64,000 nucleotides of DNA. Origin: UBA7477 sp045602925 (GTDB lineage: Bacteria; Bacillota; Clostridia; Oscillospirales; Ruminococcaceae). The DNA lies in NCBI GenBank assembly GCA_045602925.1, contig JAZSCN010000033.1:1-64000 (forward strand). The letters are read 5' to 3'. The stretch's first letter is position 1, and every line of letters begins with the position of its first letter. Shown here piece by piece: positions 50,377 through 59,387 of this stretch. Below the pieces are notes generated by a model. That model was not told where the DNA came from and made no database searches. It saw only the letters and a list, made by a program, of their open reading frames with translations. A program made the position numbers and the translations under genes.

Positions 50377-52791
50377 ATGGCAAAGGCGTTAAAGACTATC
50401 ACTAAAAAGGAACTCAAGGAGCGCTTTGAAACAGTTCTCCACGAGGATTTTGACATTACCCCCGACAAAGCATCCGATAAGCAGGTATACGAAGCACTTG
50501 CAACAGTAGTTGTTAAGCTTTTAAGAGATAAGCGTCGCAACTTCACAATCAAGACAGAATCACTTGGCAACAAGAAGGTATACTACCTCTCAATGGAATT
50601 CTTGATGGGTAGATCACTTAAGACCAGCATCTATAATCTCGAAATGGTTAAGGAAGCTACCGAGGTCCTCAAGGAATACGGCATCAATATTTCAAGCATC
50701 TATGAGCAGGAGCCTGACGCAGGTCTCGGTAACGGTGGTCTGGGCAGACTCGCAGCTTGCTACCTCGACGCTCTCGCAGCACAGGGCTACCACGCAACAG
50801 GCTATTCTATCTGCTACGAGTATGGTATCTTCAAGCAGAAGATTGTCGACGGCTGGCAGACAGAGCTTCCTGATAACTGGCTCCCTGGCGGTAAGGCTTG
50901 GCTCGTTCCACATACAGACAGAGCAGTAGAGGTTCACTTCGACGGCGAGCTCAAGGAGTATTGGGATAAGCACTACCACCACGTTACACACGAAAATTAT
51001 ACAACAGTTTTGGCTGTTCCATACGATATGTATGTTTCAGGCTTTGATAGCGAAGCTGTTTCATGCCTAAGACTCTGGAGAGCTGAATGCCCAAGCTTTG
51101 ATATGAGTATGTTCAATAAGGGCGACTACCAGAAGGCACTCGGTCAGAATATCATCTCACAGGCTATCACTAAGGTTCTCTACCCTAACGATAACCACGC
51201 AGAAGGTAAGTCTTTAAGACTCAGACAGCAGTACTTCCTCTGTGCAGCTTCTATCGGCGATATCGTCGACAGACATATGAGAACCTACGGCACACTCGAT
51301 AATCTCCACGATAAGGTTGCTATCCATATCAACGATACCCACCCAACTCTCGCTATCCCAGAGCTTATGAGAGTCCTCCTCGACGATTGTGGCTATTCAT
51401 GGGATAAGGCTTGGCATATCGTAACAAATACATTCGCTTATACTAACCATACAGTTATGCCTGAAGCCCTCGAAAAGTGGGATTGCAACCTCCTAAAGAG
51501 CGTTACACCTAGAATCTTCTCTATCATTATCGAGATTAACGAGCGTTACTGCCGTGACCTCTGGGAGAGATATAAGGACGAAGCTAAGGTTTCTAAGATG
51601 TCTATCGTCGAGAATAATAAGGTAAAGATGGCAAACCTCTGCGTACACGCTTCTCATACAGTAAACGGCGTTGCTAAGATTCACTCCGAGATTATTAAGC
51701 AGGAAACCTTCGCTAACGAGTATGCCGATACACCAACAAAGTTCAAGAACGTAACAAACGGTATCGCATACAGAAGATGGCTCTACCAGTCTAACGAGGG
51801 CCTCACAAAGCTCCTCTCCGAGAAGATTGGAACAGGCTTCTTAAAGAATGCAGCCGAGCTTTCAAAGCTTACCGTATTTAAGGATGACGAGGAAGTCCTC
51901 AATAGACTCTACGACATCAAGCTCAACAATAAGAAGGCTTTCGCAAAGTATGTAAAGAACCAGTACGGCGTGCTTCTCAATACAGAGTCTATCTTTGACG
52001 TGCAGGTAAAGAGACTCCACGAGTATAAGCGTCAGCAGCTTAATGCGCTTAACATCATCGCTGAGTATAACTACCTTAAGGAAAATCCTAACGCAGACTT
52101 TACCCCAAAGACTTATATATTTGCAGCAAAGGCAGCTCCTGGCTACTATATGGCAAAGCAGATTATCAAGCTCATCTGGAACATCTCCGAAGAGCTTAAG
52201 AAGGATAAGAAGCTAAACGAAAAGCTCAAGGTTTTATTCCTCGAGGACTACTGCGTGTCACTCTCTGAGCTCCTTATGCCTGCCGCTGACATCTCCGAGC
52301 AGATTTCTCTCGCAGGTACAGAGGCTTCCGGTACAGGTAATATGAAGCTTATGATTAACGGCGCAGTTACTCTCGGTACTATGGACGGCGCAAATGTCGA
52401 AATTCACGAGGCTGTCGGCGATGATAATATCATCATCTTCGGTATGAACGTAGACGAGGTTAACGCTAAGAAGGGTAGCTATAACCCAATGAACGTCTAT
52501 AATAATAACGACGTAGTCAAGAAGGCTGTCGATACAATGCAGTACGGTATCAACGGACAGCAGTTTACAGATATCGCTACAATGCTCAAGACAACTGATA
52601 CCTATATGACACTCGAGGACTTCGCTTCCTACCAGCAGGCTCAGGCTTATGCATCCGAGTGCTATAGAGATAAGATGAAGTGGCAGAAGATGTCGCTCGC
52701 AAATATCGCAGGCGCAGGAATCTTCTCTGCAGACCGTTCTGTATCAGAGTATGCAAGAGATATCTGGGGCCTCAAGAAGATTACAGACTAA
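50377..52791 (+). CDS. glgP: Glycogen/starch phosphorylase
   Basis: An 804-residue GT35 enzyme that releases glucose-1-phosphate from alpha-1,4-glucans. Visible are GNGGLGRLAACYLDALA, HINDTHPTLAIPELMR, VKRLHEYKRQQLN, the PLP region (AAKAAPGYYMAKQIIKL) and EASGTGNMKLMINGAVTLGT. Length is typical. AGGAGG precedes the ATG. Codon use suggests strong expression. Fits with the GH13 glucosidase at 54457 in using starch-like glucans. Confidence 0.98.
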   Translation: MAKALKTITKKELKERFETVLHEDFDITPDKASDKQVYEALATVVVKLLRDKRRNFTIKTESLGNKKVYYLSMEFLMGRSLKTSIYNLEMVKEATEVLKEYGINISSIYEQEPDAGLGNGGLGRLAACYLDALAAQGYHATGYSICYEYGIFKQKIVDGWQTELPDNWLPGGKAWLVPHTDRAVEVHFDGELKEYWDKHYHHVTHENYTTVLAVPYDMYVSGFDSEAVSCLRLWRAECPSFDMSMFNKGDYQKALGQNIISQAITKVLYPNDNHAEGKSLRLRQQYFLCAASIGDIVDRHMRTYGTLDNLHDKVAIHINDTHPTLAIPELMRVLLDDCGYSWDKAWHIVTNTFAYTNHTVMPEALEKWDCNLLKSVTPRIFSIIIEINERYCRDLWERYKDEAKVSKMSIVENNKVKMANLCVHASHTVNGVAKIHSEIIKQETFANEYADTPTKFKNVTNGIAYRRWLYQSNEGLTKLLSEKIGTGFLKNAAELSKLTVFKDDEEVLNRLYDIKLNNKKAFAKYVKNQYGVLLNTESIFDVQVKRLHEYKRQQLNALNIIAEYNYLKENPNADFTPKTYIFAAKAAPGYYMAKQIIKLIWNISEELKKDKKLNEKLKVLFLEDYCVSLSELLMPAADISEQISLAGTEASGTGNMKLMINGAVTLGTMDGANVEIHEAVGDDNIIIFGMNVDEVNAKKGSYNPMNVYNNNDVVKKAVDTMQYGINGQQFTDIATMLKTTDTYMTLEDFASYQQAQAYASECYRDKMKWQKMSLANIAGAGIFSADRSVSEYARDIWGLKKITD

Positions 52792-52799
52792 TAAAAGCA

Positions 52800-52831
52800 A
52801 AAGCTCAAGGAGATTTTCCTTGAGCTTTTTT
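52800..52831 (+). terminator. Terminator of glgP
   Basis: Hairpin GCTCAAGGA / TCCTTGAGC followed by six T. Confidence 0.88.
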
Positions 52832-52925
52832 GTATATATAATAGTATAGGTTTTACCGATTTTGCGAAACAAATTTAAAATAAACTGTGCAAAAAGCAAA
52901 ATATAGATTTTTTTCAAAAAAGGGC

Positions 52926-52954
52926 TTGACAGAGCATTTAAATCGTGTTATAAT
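52926..52954 (+). promoter_or_regulatory. Promoter of tRNA-Leu
   Basis: TTGACA, 17 bases, TATAAT, 33 bases before the tRNA. Confidence 0.85.
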
Positions 52955-52987
52955 GTTAAAGCACTCACAAAGAGGGCAACAATATGT

Positions 52988-53074
52988 GCGGCAGTGCTGG
53001 AATAGGCAGACAGGCTAGCTTGAGGTGCTAGTGTCGGTATCGACGTGTGGGTTCAAGTCCCGTTTGCCGCACCA
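52988..53074 (+). tRNA. tRNA-Leu (GAG)
   Basis: An 87-base class II tRNA with a long variable arm. Acceptor GCGGCAG / TTGCCGC, anticodon loop TTGAGGT with anticodon GAG between AGC/GCT stems, T-loop TTCAAGT, encoded CCA. It reads CUC/CUU leucine codons. Its 3' end is repeated 162 bases downstream. Confidence 0.93.
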
Positions 53075-53077
53075 AAT

Positions 53078-53107
53078 AAAAAGGAATACCGTATGGTATT
53101 CCTTTTT
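53078..53107 (+). terminator. Terminator of tRNA-Leu
   Basis: Perfect hairpin AAAAAGGAATACC / GGTATTCCTTTTT with loop GTAT. Confidence 0.88.
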
Positions 53108-53209
53108 ATTTTATACAGTAACCTGTGACGCAGAACATAGAAATGCAAAGCATTTCTGCAGGGCACGCCTAAACAAACCTTCGATAAGTACAAAACCATA
53201 AGGCGTGCT

Positions 53210-53236
53210 GGTTTAAAAGTCCCGTTTGCCGTACCA
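53210..53236 (+). repeat. Repeat of tRNA-Leu 3' end (possible attachment-site scar)
   Basis: Positions 53217-53236 match the last 20 bases of tRNA-Leu (53055-53074) with one mismatch, including ACCA. No other tRNA part is present. Such duplicated tRNA 3' ends mark integration of mobile elements. Only 162 bases separate the copies, so any element is gone. An inverted repeat (GCACGCCT / AGGCGTGC, 53163-53208) lies between. Confidence 0.6.
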
Positions 53237-53371
53237 CGAAAGAACTGTGGTCTATCTGCTGACAGTTAAAAAACTTTTTATAAAATTTTCTAAGCACCAT
53301 AGAATTTGTTGCACTATTGTTGCACTTGGTGTGATATACTGTGCTCATAAGCTAAAAAGGAGATGATTTTT

Positions 53372-53749
53372 ATGATAATTGCAGTAGATAACAATAAGAG
53401 AAGACTCGCCGAAACAGTTACCGTGCTTAGAAGAATGTTCCCGAATGAAAGTATTATATTAGAGCAGGACCCGTTTTCAGCTTTGCGCTATGCTTGTCAT
53501 AATCATGTAGATATAATGTTTGCTTCACTCGATATGATGCCCATGGATGGAATTCAGTTTTCTCAGATTATTAAAAGAGTGAAGAATAATATAAAGGTGT
53601 ATATAACCTCAGCGCCAAGCAATATCGAAGACGAGTTTATCTTCGAGGACGAGGCTGACGGATTTTTGACAGAGCCACTTACAGAGCAGGGCATCAAAAA
53701 CGCAATTACAAATAAGTTTTTGTATCAAAGACTGCTTTGCAACTTCTAA
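53372..53749 (+). CDS. Stand-alone response regulator receiver protein, atypical
   Basis: A 125-residue receiver domain with no output domain. The start is ATG 53372, nine bases after AAGGAG. The phosphoacceptor region is ASLDMMPMDG and the first acidic site VDNN has one Asp. The conserved Lys is missing (GFLTEPLT where KP is usual), so phosphorylation chemistry may be altered. There is a YITSAP switch threonine/serine region. No kinase gene is nearby. Confidence 0.75.
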   Translation: MIIAVDNNKRRLAETVTVLRRMFPNESIILEQDPFSALRYACHNHVDIMFASLDMMPMDGIQFSQIIKRVKNNIKVYITSAPSNIEDEFIFEDEADGFLTEPLTEQGIKNAITNKFLYQRLLCNF

Positions 53750-53793
53750 GGAATTTTCACTTTATAAATAATTATAGCTAGGGGGTACTGCCT

Positions 53794-53986
53794 ATGAAAA
53801 AACGAATTTTAAGAGTCCTAACAGCAGTTACAATGGCTGTCGGCGCTTGAAGAGGATTGTAATAACATCCTTTTAGCTGATGCCGACGACAACATCCAAA
53901 GCGTGCTTATATTAAACCTTGCATCTATCATAATGGTCCTCCTTACCCTAATGACAAGAAGAAAAACAAGTAAAGCAAGGAAGTAA
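53794..53986 (+). pseudogene. Internally deleted surface protein gene
   Basis: GGGGG and ATG 53794 start a signal peptide (MKKRILRVLTAVTMAVGA) that stops after 18 residues. In the same neighbourhood a second frame gives a typical C-terminal anchor (SVLILNLASIIMVLLTLMTR, then RKTSKARK). The middle of a secreted, membrane-anchored protein has evidently been lost. A terminator follows. Confidence 0.6.
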
Positions 53987-53991
53987 AAAAT

Positions 53992-54030
53992 ACCACCCGT
54001 TGTCTAAACGATAACGGGTGGTAGCTTTTT
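53992..54030 (+). terminator. Terminator after the surface-protein remnant
   Basis: Hairpin ACCACCCGTT / AACGGGTGGT followed by AGCTTTTT. Confidence 0.8.
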
Positions 54031-54044
54031 ATATATGCTATAGA

Positions 54045-54152
54045 TTATTCTTTTGCCGGTAAGCCGTTTATATCAATAGGTGTTCCTGCCATGAGGCCTA
54101 GTTCTCTTATAGCAGCCTCATAGTTAACATATGCCAATACTAAGCTTAAAAT
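54045..54152 (-). pseudogene. C-terminal remnant of an unknown gene
   Basis: On the minus strand the frame reads AYVNYEAAIRELGLMAGTP and then IDINGLPAKE before TAA at 54045. The 5' part is missing and no start or ribosome site is seen. The rest of the gap to 54393 shows nothing recognisable. Confidence 0.4.
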
Positions 54153-54393
54153 CTTTTTCGTTTACAATTCTTCTCGTAAAATAATATGCCAATCGAAGTC
54201 TACGCACTAAAACGCCGACTCCGATTTGTAACAAAGCCCATAAAAAGAATCAACTGAATAAAATAACTGACCTTTTAATTATTTGTGAATTTTGACGCTT
54301 TGTATAGGGCAGGGAGATTGTTGTGTATCAGCCGAAACTTTAAAATTACCTTAACGACAAAAACCAAGTAAAGCAGGGGAGTGCAAAATCTTA

Positions 54394-54423
54394 TTGACAT
54401 CCCACGTTTCGTTTTGCTATAAT
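54394..54423 (+). promoter_or_regulatory. Promoter of the GH13 gene
   Basis: TTGACA, 18 bases, TATAAT, 33 bases before the ATG at 54457. Confidence 0.75.
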
Positions 54424-54456
54424 CAAAGTATAAAAAGTATATAAAGGGTGTTTTCT

Positions 54457-56010
54457 ATGACATATACCAGCCCAAAGTGGCTTTGCGATGCAATATTTTA
54501 CGAGATATATCCACAGTCCTTTTGCGACTCAAACGGCGACGGAATTGGCGATTTTGAGGGAATTATAGCAAAGCTCGACTACATAAAAGAGCTCGGCTGT
54601 AATGCAATCTGGCTGAACCCCTGTTTTGATTCGCCATTCGGTGACGCAGGATATGACGTGTCCGACTATTACAAGGTTGCTCCGAGATATGGAACAAACG
54701 ACGATTTAAAGCGACTTTTTGAGGAAGCTCATAAGATAGATATGCACGTTTTGTTAGACCTTGTGCCTGGGCATACCTCGACCGAGCACAGCTGGTTTAA
54801 GGAATCCTTAAAGCCTGAACGCAACGAGTACACCGACCGCTATGTCTGGACAGACAGCGTGTGGGAAGAGCCAGAGGGAATGGGCTGTATAAGGGGAATC
54901 TCCGATAGAGACGGCTCTTGCGCAGTGAACTTTTTCTCCCATCAGCCGGCACTCAATTACGGCTTCTACAAGCCTAAAAAGCCTTGGCAACAGCCTATGG
55001 ATGCAGAAGGTCCAAGAGCAACCCTCGAGGAGCTTAAGAACATTATGAGGTTCTGGCTTAGTATGGGCTGTGACGGCTTCAGAGTCGATATGGCAGGCTC
55101 GCTCGTGAAGAACGATGAGGACAGTAAGGGCACAATCGCACTTTGGCAAAATGTCAGAGAATTTCTTAATAAAGAGTTTCCACAAGCTGCAATGATTTCC
55201 GAATGGGGAGAGCCGGACAAGTCGCTCAAGGGTGGCTTCCATATGGATTTCCTCTTGCATTTCGGGCCATCTCACTACAACGATTTGTTCCGTTGCGACG
55301 AGCCGTTCTTCTCTGATAGAGGGAAGGGCGACGTGTCGGAGTTTGTGAAAAAATATCTCGAGAATTATAACAAGTCGCAAGGAAAAGGTCTTATCTGTAT
55401 ACCGTCGGGAAATCACGATATGGATAGACTTGCTCGCTCAATAAAGGGCGAAAATTTAAAAATCGCGTTTGCATTTTTACTTTCAATGCCGGGTGCACCG
55501 TTTATCTATTACGGTGACGAAATCGGCATGAGATATATCGAGGGAATTCACTCTGTCGAGGGTGGCTACGGCAGAACAGGCTCACGCTCGCCGATGCAGT
55601 GGGACAATTCGATAAATGCAGGCTTCAGCAGTGCACCAAAGGAAAAGCTCTACATAAAGCAGGACGAAAGCGACGACAGACCGACAGCCAAGGCACAGAT
55701 GGAGGATAATACATCCCTCAGAAGCGAGGTTAAAAAGCTTATTGAAATAAGACGCTCGAGCAAGGCGCTCGGCAATATGGGCGAAATCGAGTTTTTATAT
55801 GCCGAGAAAAACAGCTATCCGCTCGCCTATATCAGAAAAGCTCAGGACGAAAAGCTTCTCGTTCTGATAAATCCGTCAAGCGAGGAAGCAGGCTTTGAAT
55901 GTGACTGCGAAATTTCAGCTTGTATCTATAACCTCGGCGATGCTCCCAAGCAGGAAAACGGCAGGCTGATAGCTATGCCTAATTCGGCGTGCTTTTGTAA
56001 GGTAAAATAA
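54457..56010 (+). CDS. GH13 alpha-glucosidase/alpha-amylase family enzyme
   Basis: A 517-residue cytoplasmic glycoside hydrolase (no signal peptide) of the oligo-1,6-glucosidase/trehalose-type layout. It begins WLCDAIFYEIYPQSFCDSNGDGIGDFEGI. The nucleophile is in DGFRVDMA, the acid in MISEWGEPD, and the third carboxylate in SGNHDMDR. An earlier GTG at 54448 is in frame, but the ATG at 54457 better fits the AAAGGG site. Likely acts on imported malto-oligosaccharides; specificity unknown. Confidence 0.92.
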   Translation: MTYTSPKWLCDAIFYEIYPQSFCDSNGDGIGDFEGIIAKLDYIKELGCNAIWLNPCFDSPFGDAGYDVSDYYKVAPRYGTNDDLKRLFEEAHKIDMHVLLDLVPGHTSTEHSWFKESLKPERNEYTDRYVWTDSVWEEPEGMGCIRGISDRDGSCAVNFFSHQPALNYGFYKPKKPWQQPMDAEGPRATLEELKNIMRFWLSMGCDGFRVDMAGSLVKNDEDSKGTIALWQNVREFLNKEFPQAAMISEWGEPDKSLKGGFHMDFLLHFGPSHYNDLFRCDEPFFSDRGKGDVSEFVKKYLENYNKSQGKGLICIPSGNHDMDRLARSIKGENLKIAFAFLLSMPGAPFIYYGDEIGMRYIEGIHSVEGGYGRTGSRSPMQWDNSINAGFSSAPKEKLYIKQDESDDRPTAKAQMEDNTSLRSEVKKLIEIRRSSKALGNMGEIEFLYAEKNSYPLAYIRKAQDEKLLVLINPSSEEAGFECDCEISACIYNLGDAPKQENGRLIAMPNSACFCKVK

Positions 56011-56023
56011 AAGGAGAAGTTTT

Positions 56024-57290
56024 ATGCTGAAAACTAAAAAAAACGAAAATAATAGCCATAATTGTTGCGACGGTTGTTGTGGCTATAGCCGTTGTAGTAA
56101 CGCTTTTGCTTGTGAATAGAGATAAGGACGAGGGCTATCGTGTTATAAAAATAAAATCCTTTGAGAACGAGGTTACACTCACAAGAGACGGTGAGGGAGT
56201 AAAGGTTTTTGACGGACTGAGCCTTAACACAAAGGACACCGTTGCTACCGGAAAGAATTCATCAGCAGGGCTTGTCGCTGATTCCGATAAGCATATTATG
56301 GCAAGCGAAAACACCTGCTTTGACGTTATTTCAAGCGGTAGCGAGAAAAGTGGTAAAATACAGATTGACATAAACTACGGAACGGTGCTTTTCGATATTG
56401 AAAATAAGCTTCCGAAGGACTCCGAGTTTGTAGTAAAAACCCCTAACGCTTCTCTTAGCGTGAGAGGTACATCCTTCGAGGTAAGCTATGATAAGCAAAG
56501 CAATACCACAAAGATTGATGTTATAAATGGCATCGTCGAGGTCGAAGCTAAGGATGAGGCTAAGGACCTCTACTTTGGCGGAACCGCCGTAATCAAGGAT
56601 GATGCGATTGAGTCCTTTGACAACCCTAACGAGGGAAAAACCGAGCTATTCAGAATAGCGTCAAAGGAGCCTAGTGGTATAGATTTGAGTTTTAGTTCAT
56701 ATATGGATATGACGTACACCGACGGGAATACAACGGGTGTTGTGCTTTCTAAGCGTTCGACACAAAAATGGAAGCTTTACAAGCTTGAGGGCTGGGAAGT
56801 AGAAGAGGTAATCACCACTACTACAGCTTCGACCACTACCCCTACAACAACGACAAGCATTGACGAAAACGGTAATGTGATATACGGAACGTATGCTAAT
56901 AAGCGCACTCCGGTAGAAATAGTTGATACGATTTCAAAGGACGGAGTCGAGATAAAACTAAGTACTTTGGCGAGAACTACAGAAGATGGCGAGATCCTCG
57001 AGGACCGTTATGATACTACAACAAACGCAGACGGCGATGTTGTCTGCGTGGATAAGAAAAACGAAGGATCATTCACGCTTTACAGAAGGATAAATGTTTA
57101 CGAATACGGTATGGAAAGAATCGAGCCTGAAGTTGATACAAGCTATATTAGGGAAGTTGATATAGGCTATATTAGAATTAACGTGCTACTCACAACCGAC
57201 GAGGCATTAGAGCTTTACGGCGATAAGCCTGAGGCTTTCGTAGAGCTTACAAGGGATAAGTATTATGAAGTCGAAAACATCAAACATTAA
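56024..57290 (+). CDS. FecR-domain membrane protein, frameshifted near its start
   Basis: AAAGGAG and ATG 56024 begin MLKTKK, but the frame leaves at a run of eight A (56036-56043). The TM helix (KIIAIIVATVVVAIAVVVTL) and all that follows are in the +1 frame to 57290. After the helix comes a FecR domain (residues about 45-190, EVTLTRDGEGVKVFDGLSL, FVVKTPNASLSVRGTSFEVSY), then a C-terminal region with a Thr-rich linker. One extra A, slippage, or assembly error would explain the break. Its end overlaps the CHASE2 gene start by 26 bases. Confidence 0.75.
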
Positions 57291-58083
57291 GCAAAAACGC
57301 ATAGCAGTAGCTGTAATTGCGGTAATATCAGTGCTCGTCGGCATTACAGCAGGACTTTGTGCCTATAATCGCTTTCCTCAAAGAATTGAGAATATGGCAC
57401 AGGACGCTTGCTACCAAAAGCCGTCTGCGATACCTGATGATATAAAAATCATAGCTATCGACGAAAAGACTCTTTCAATGCTCGGACCATACTCCGATTG
57501 GGACAGAAGCTATTTTGCAAGGGTGCTTGACATTCTGAATGCCGACGAGGAGAAAGCCCCTAAGGTTATAGGCGTCGATGTCGTGTTCTCGGGAACTAAT
57601 AATTCCGAGGCCGACAGACTTCTTGTCGAGTCAGCTTCAAAAACAGACAATGTCATTTTTGCGTCAACCTTAAATTTCGATGAGTATGTGTACGAGGAAA
57701 ACGGAAAGTACTTTTCTGTAAGATATGTGCATTCAGAGGGTAAGCCTTACAACGAGCTTTCAAGCGTTGCACCATACGGCTTTACAAATGCTATATACGA
57801 TTTCGACGGCTTCGTGAGAAGAGCGTATACATCTGTTATCGGTCGGTATAATGGCGAGGAAACCGAGTTTGACTCCTTTTCGTATAAGGTCGCAAAGCTG
57901 TACGGTGGAGATAGCGTAAAGAGCTTTCCTTCTCAGGTCGAGATTTTATTTGTCGGCAATCCGGGCGACTTTGAAGTAATCTCAATGTCAGACCTTCTTG
58001 AAGGTAATATTTCCGAAGGCTACTTTAAAGACAGCATTGTGCTTATCGGCGCATATGAGGAAGGACTTATGGATTCCTACTGA
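57265..58083 (+). CDS. CHASE2 sensor half of a split CHASE2/HD-GYP protein
   Basis: A 272-residue piece: one membrane helix (VAVIAVISVLVGITAGLCAY), then an extracytoplasmic CHASE2 domain (IKIIAIDEKTLSMLGPYSDW, KVIGVDVVFSGTNNSEADRLL). It stops at TGA 58081-58083 within the CHASE2 domain. The same frame continues after the TGA as VPIDYSSEMYGVEYQANII, a normal CHASE2 ending, so the stop interrupts one original gene. Paired with a FecR-type partner upstream. Confidence 0.8.
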   Translation: MKSKTSNIKQKRIAVAVIAVISVLVGITAGLCAYNRFPQRIENMAQDACYQKPSAIPDDIKIIAIDEKTLSMLGPYSDWDRSYFARVLDILNADEEKAPKVIGVDVVFSGTNNSEADRLLVESASKTDNVIFASTLNFDEYVYEENGKYFSVRYVHSEGKPYNELSSVAPYGFTNAIYDFDGFVRRAYTSVIGRYNGEETEFDSFSYKVAKLYGGDSVKSFPSQVEILFVGNPGDFEVISMSDLLEGNISEGYFKDSIVLIGAYEEGLMDSY

Positions 58084-59346
58084 GTTCCGATAGACTATTC
58101 CTCCGAGATGTACGGAGTCGAGTATCAGGCAAACATTATAAACTGTCTGCTCCAAAACACCGTAATATATGAGGTAAACGACTATGTAACGGCCCTTTTG
58201 ACATTTGCGATAGTAACGCTTTTTGCTTTCGCTTCAATGTGCTTAGGGATAAAGCTTGGTGTAGTGCTTTTACTTGTCCTGTCGGGAGGCTATGTTGCTA
58301 CCGCTGTGGTGGTGTTTGAAAACACTCTGCATAAAATGAATATCGTGTCAATCCCACTGTGGCTGACCATAGCGTTTTTCATAACGCTTCTTTACAAATA
58401 TGTAAGCATTCACAAGGCAAGGCTTGCCGAAATGCAGGAAACGCTCTTTTCAATGGCTGAGGCTATGTCAGAGGCAATCGAAGGCAGAACACCATACAAT
58501 GCAAATCATACGAAGAATGTTGCGAAACGCTCTGTCGAGCTTTTGGATTTCATAAACGAAAAATATAATCTGGGCGAAACCGAACTGCATTTTTCAAAGA
58601 ACGACAGACTTGAGCTTTATCTTGCAGCAATGCTCCACGATGTAGGAAAAATGGATATTCCGCTTGAGGTTATGGACAAGCCGACAAAGCTGGGAAGCAG
58701 AGAAAAACCTCTGCGTGACAGACTTGAAATTATAAGGCTCAAGCTACAAAACGATATGCTAAGAGGGGAAGTCCCAAAAGAGCAGACAGATTCGCTCATA
58801 GCTAAAATAGACGAGTTTCTGTCAAAGCTTTCGCTTTTCAATTGCGGAAAGCCACTTTCCGACGAGGAGATCGGTATTATAGACGGCATTGCAAAAAGTG
58901 TCTACACCGACTCTCAGGGCAACTCGACTGCCTACCTTACCGATGAGGAAATTAACGACCTTAACATAAAGGCAGGCACACTCTCACAAAAGGAACGAGA
59001 GCTTATGCAAAACCACGTTGTGCATACCGATAAGATTTTGTCGCATATGCGTTTTGGAGAGCGTTTTAAAAATGTCAGAAAAATGGCTTCAAACCATCAT
59101 GAGCTTTTAAACGGCAATGGCTACCCCAACGGTATAGAAGGCGACAGTATTGACGCAATGACGAGAATACTGACTGTTATGGATATATATGACTCGCTTA
59201 TCGCCGATGACAGACCGTATAAAAAGCCTAAGTCTGTAAAGGTCGCATTTGAGATTCTGGAAGAGGAGGCTCAAATAGGTAAGGTTGATAAGGATATCGT
59301 CGCCTTTGCAAAGGAGCTTTACGGTAAGGAAAATTCTAAGGAATAA
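58084..59346 (+). CDS. HD-GYP c-di-GMP phosphodiesterase half of the split protein
   Basis: Continues the frame of the CHASE2 piece after TGA. End of CHASE2, three membrane helices (about 58160-58410), then a cytosolic HD-GYP domain. Its metal and substrate motifs are present: NANHTKNVAKRS, AAMLHDVGKMDIP, HVVHTDKIL, and NHHELLNGNGYPNGI. On its own the first ATG is at 58108 (MYGVEYQANII) with no ribosome site. It may be silent, made by read-through, or translated separately. Confidence 0.8.
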   Translation, partial: VPIDYSSEMYGVEYQANIINCLLQNTVIYEVNDYVTALLTFAIVTLFAFASMCLGIKLGVVLLLVLSGGYVATAVVVFENTLHKMNIVSIPLWLTIAFFITLLYKYVSIHKARLAEMQETLFSMAEAMSEAIEGRTPYNANHTKNVAKRSVELLDFINEKYNLGETELHFSKNDRLELYLAAMLHDVGKMDIPLEVMDKPTKLGSREKPLRDRLEIIRLKLQNDMLRGEVPKEQTDSLIAKIDEFLSKLSLFNCGKPLSDEEIGIIDGIAKSVYTDSQGNSTAYLTDEEINDLNIKAGTLSQKERELMQNHVVHTDKILSHMRFGERFKNVRKMASNHHELLNGNGYPNGIEGDSIDAMTRILTVMDIYDSLIADDRPYKKPKSVKVAFEILEEEAQIGKVDKDIVAFAKELYGKENSKE

Positions 59347-59349
59347 GCA

Positions 59350-59384
59350 AAACCCCTGCAACGAGCTTTTTCGTCGCAGGGGTG
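59350..59384. terminator. Bidirectional terminator
   Basis: Hairpin ACCCCTGCAACGA / TCGTCGCAGGGGT between convergent genes, with A-rich and T-rich flanks. Confidence 0.75.
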
Positions 59385-59387
59385 ATT

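Noticed and set aside
53161..53236. Second tRNA gene
   Set aside because: Only the T-arm and acceptor 3' side are present; no D-arm or anticodon arm can be folded, so it is a fragment.
58081..58083. TGA as selenocysteine codon
   Set aside because: No suitable hairpin directly after the codon and no redox motif in a CHASE2 domain.
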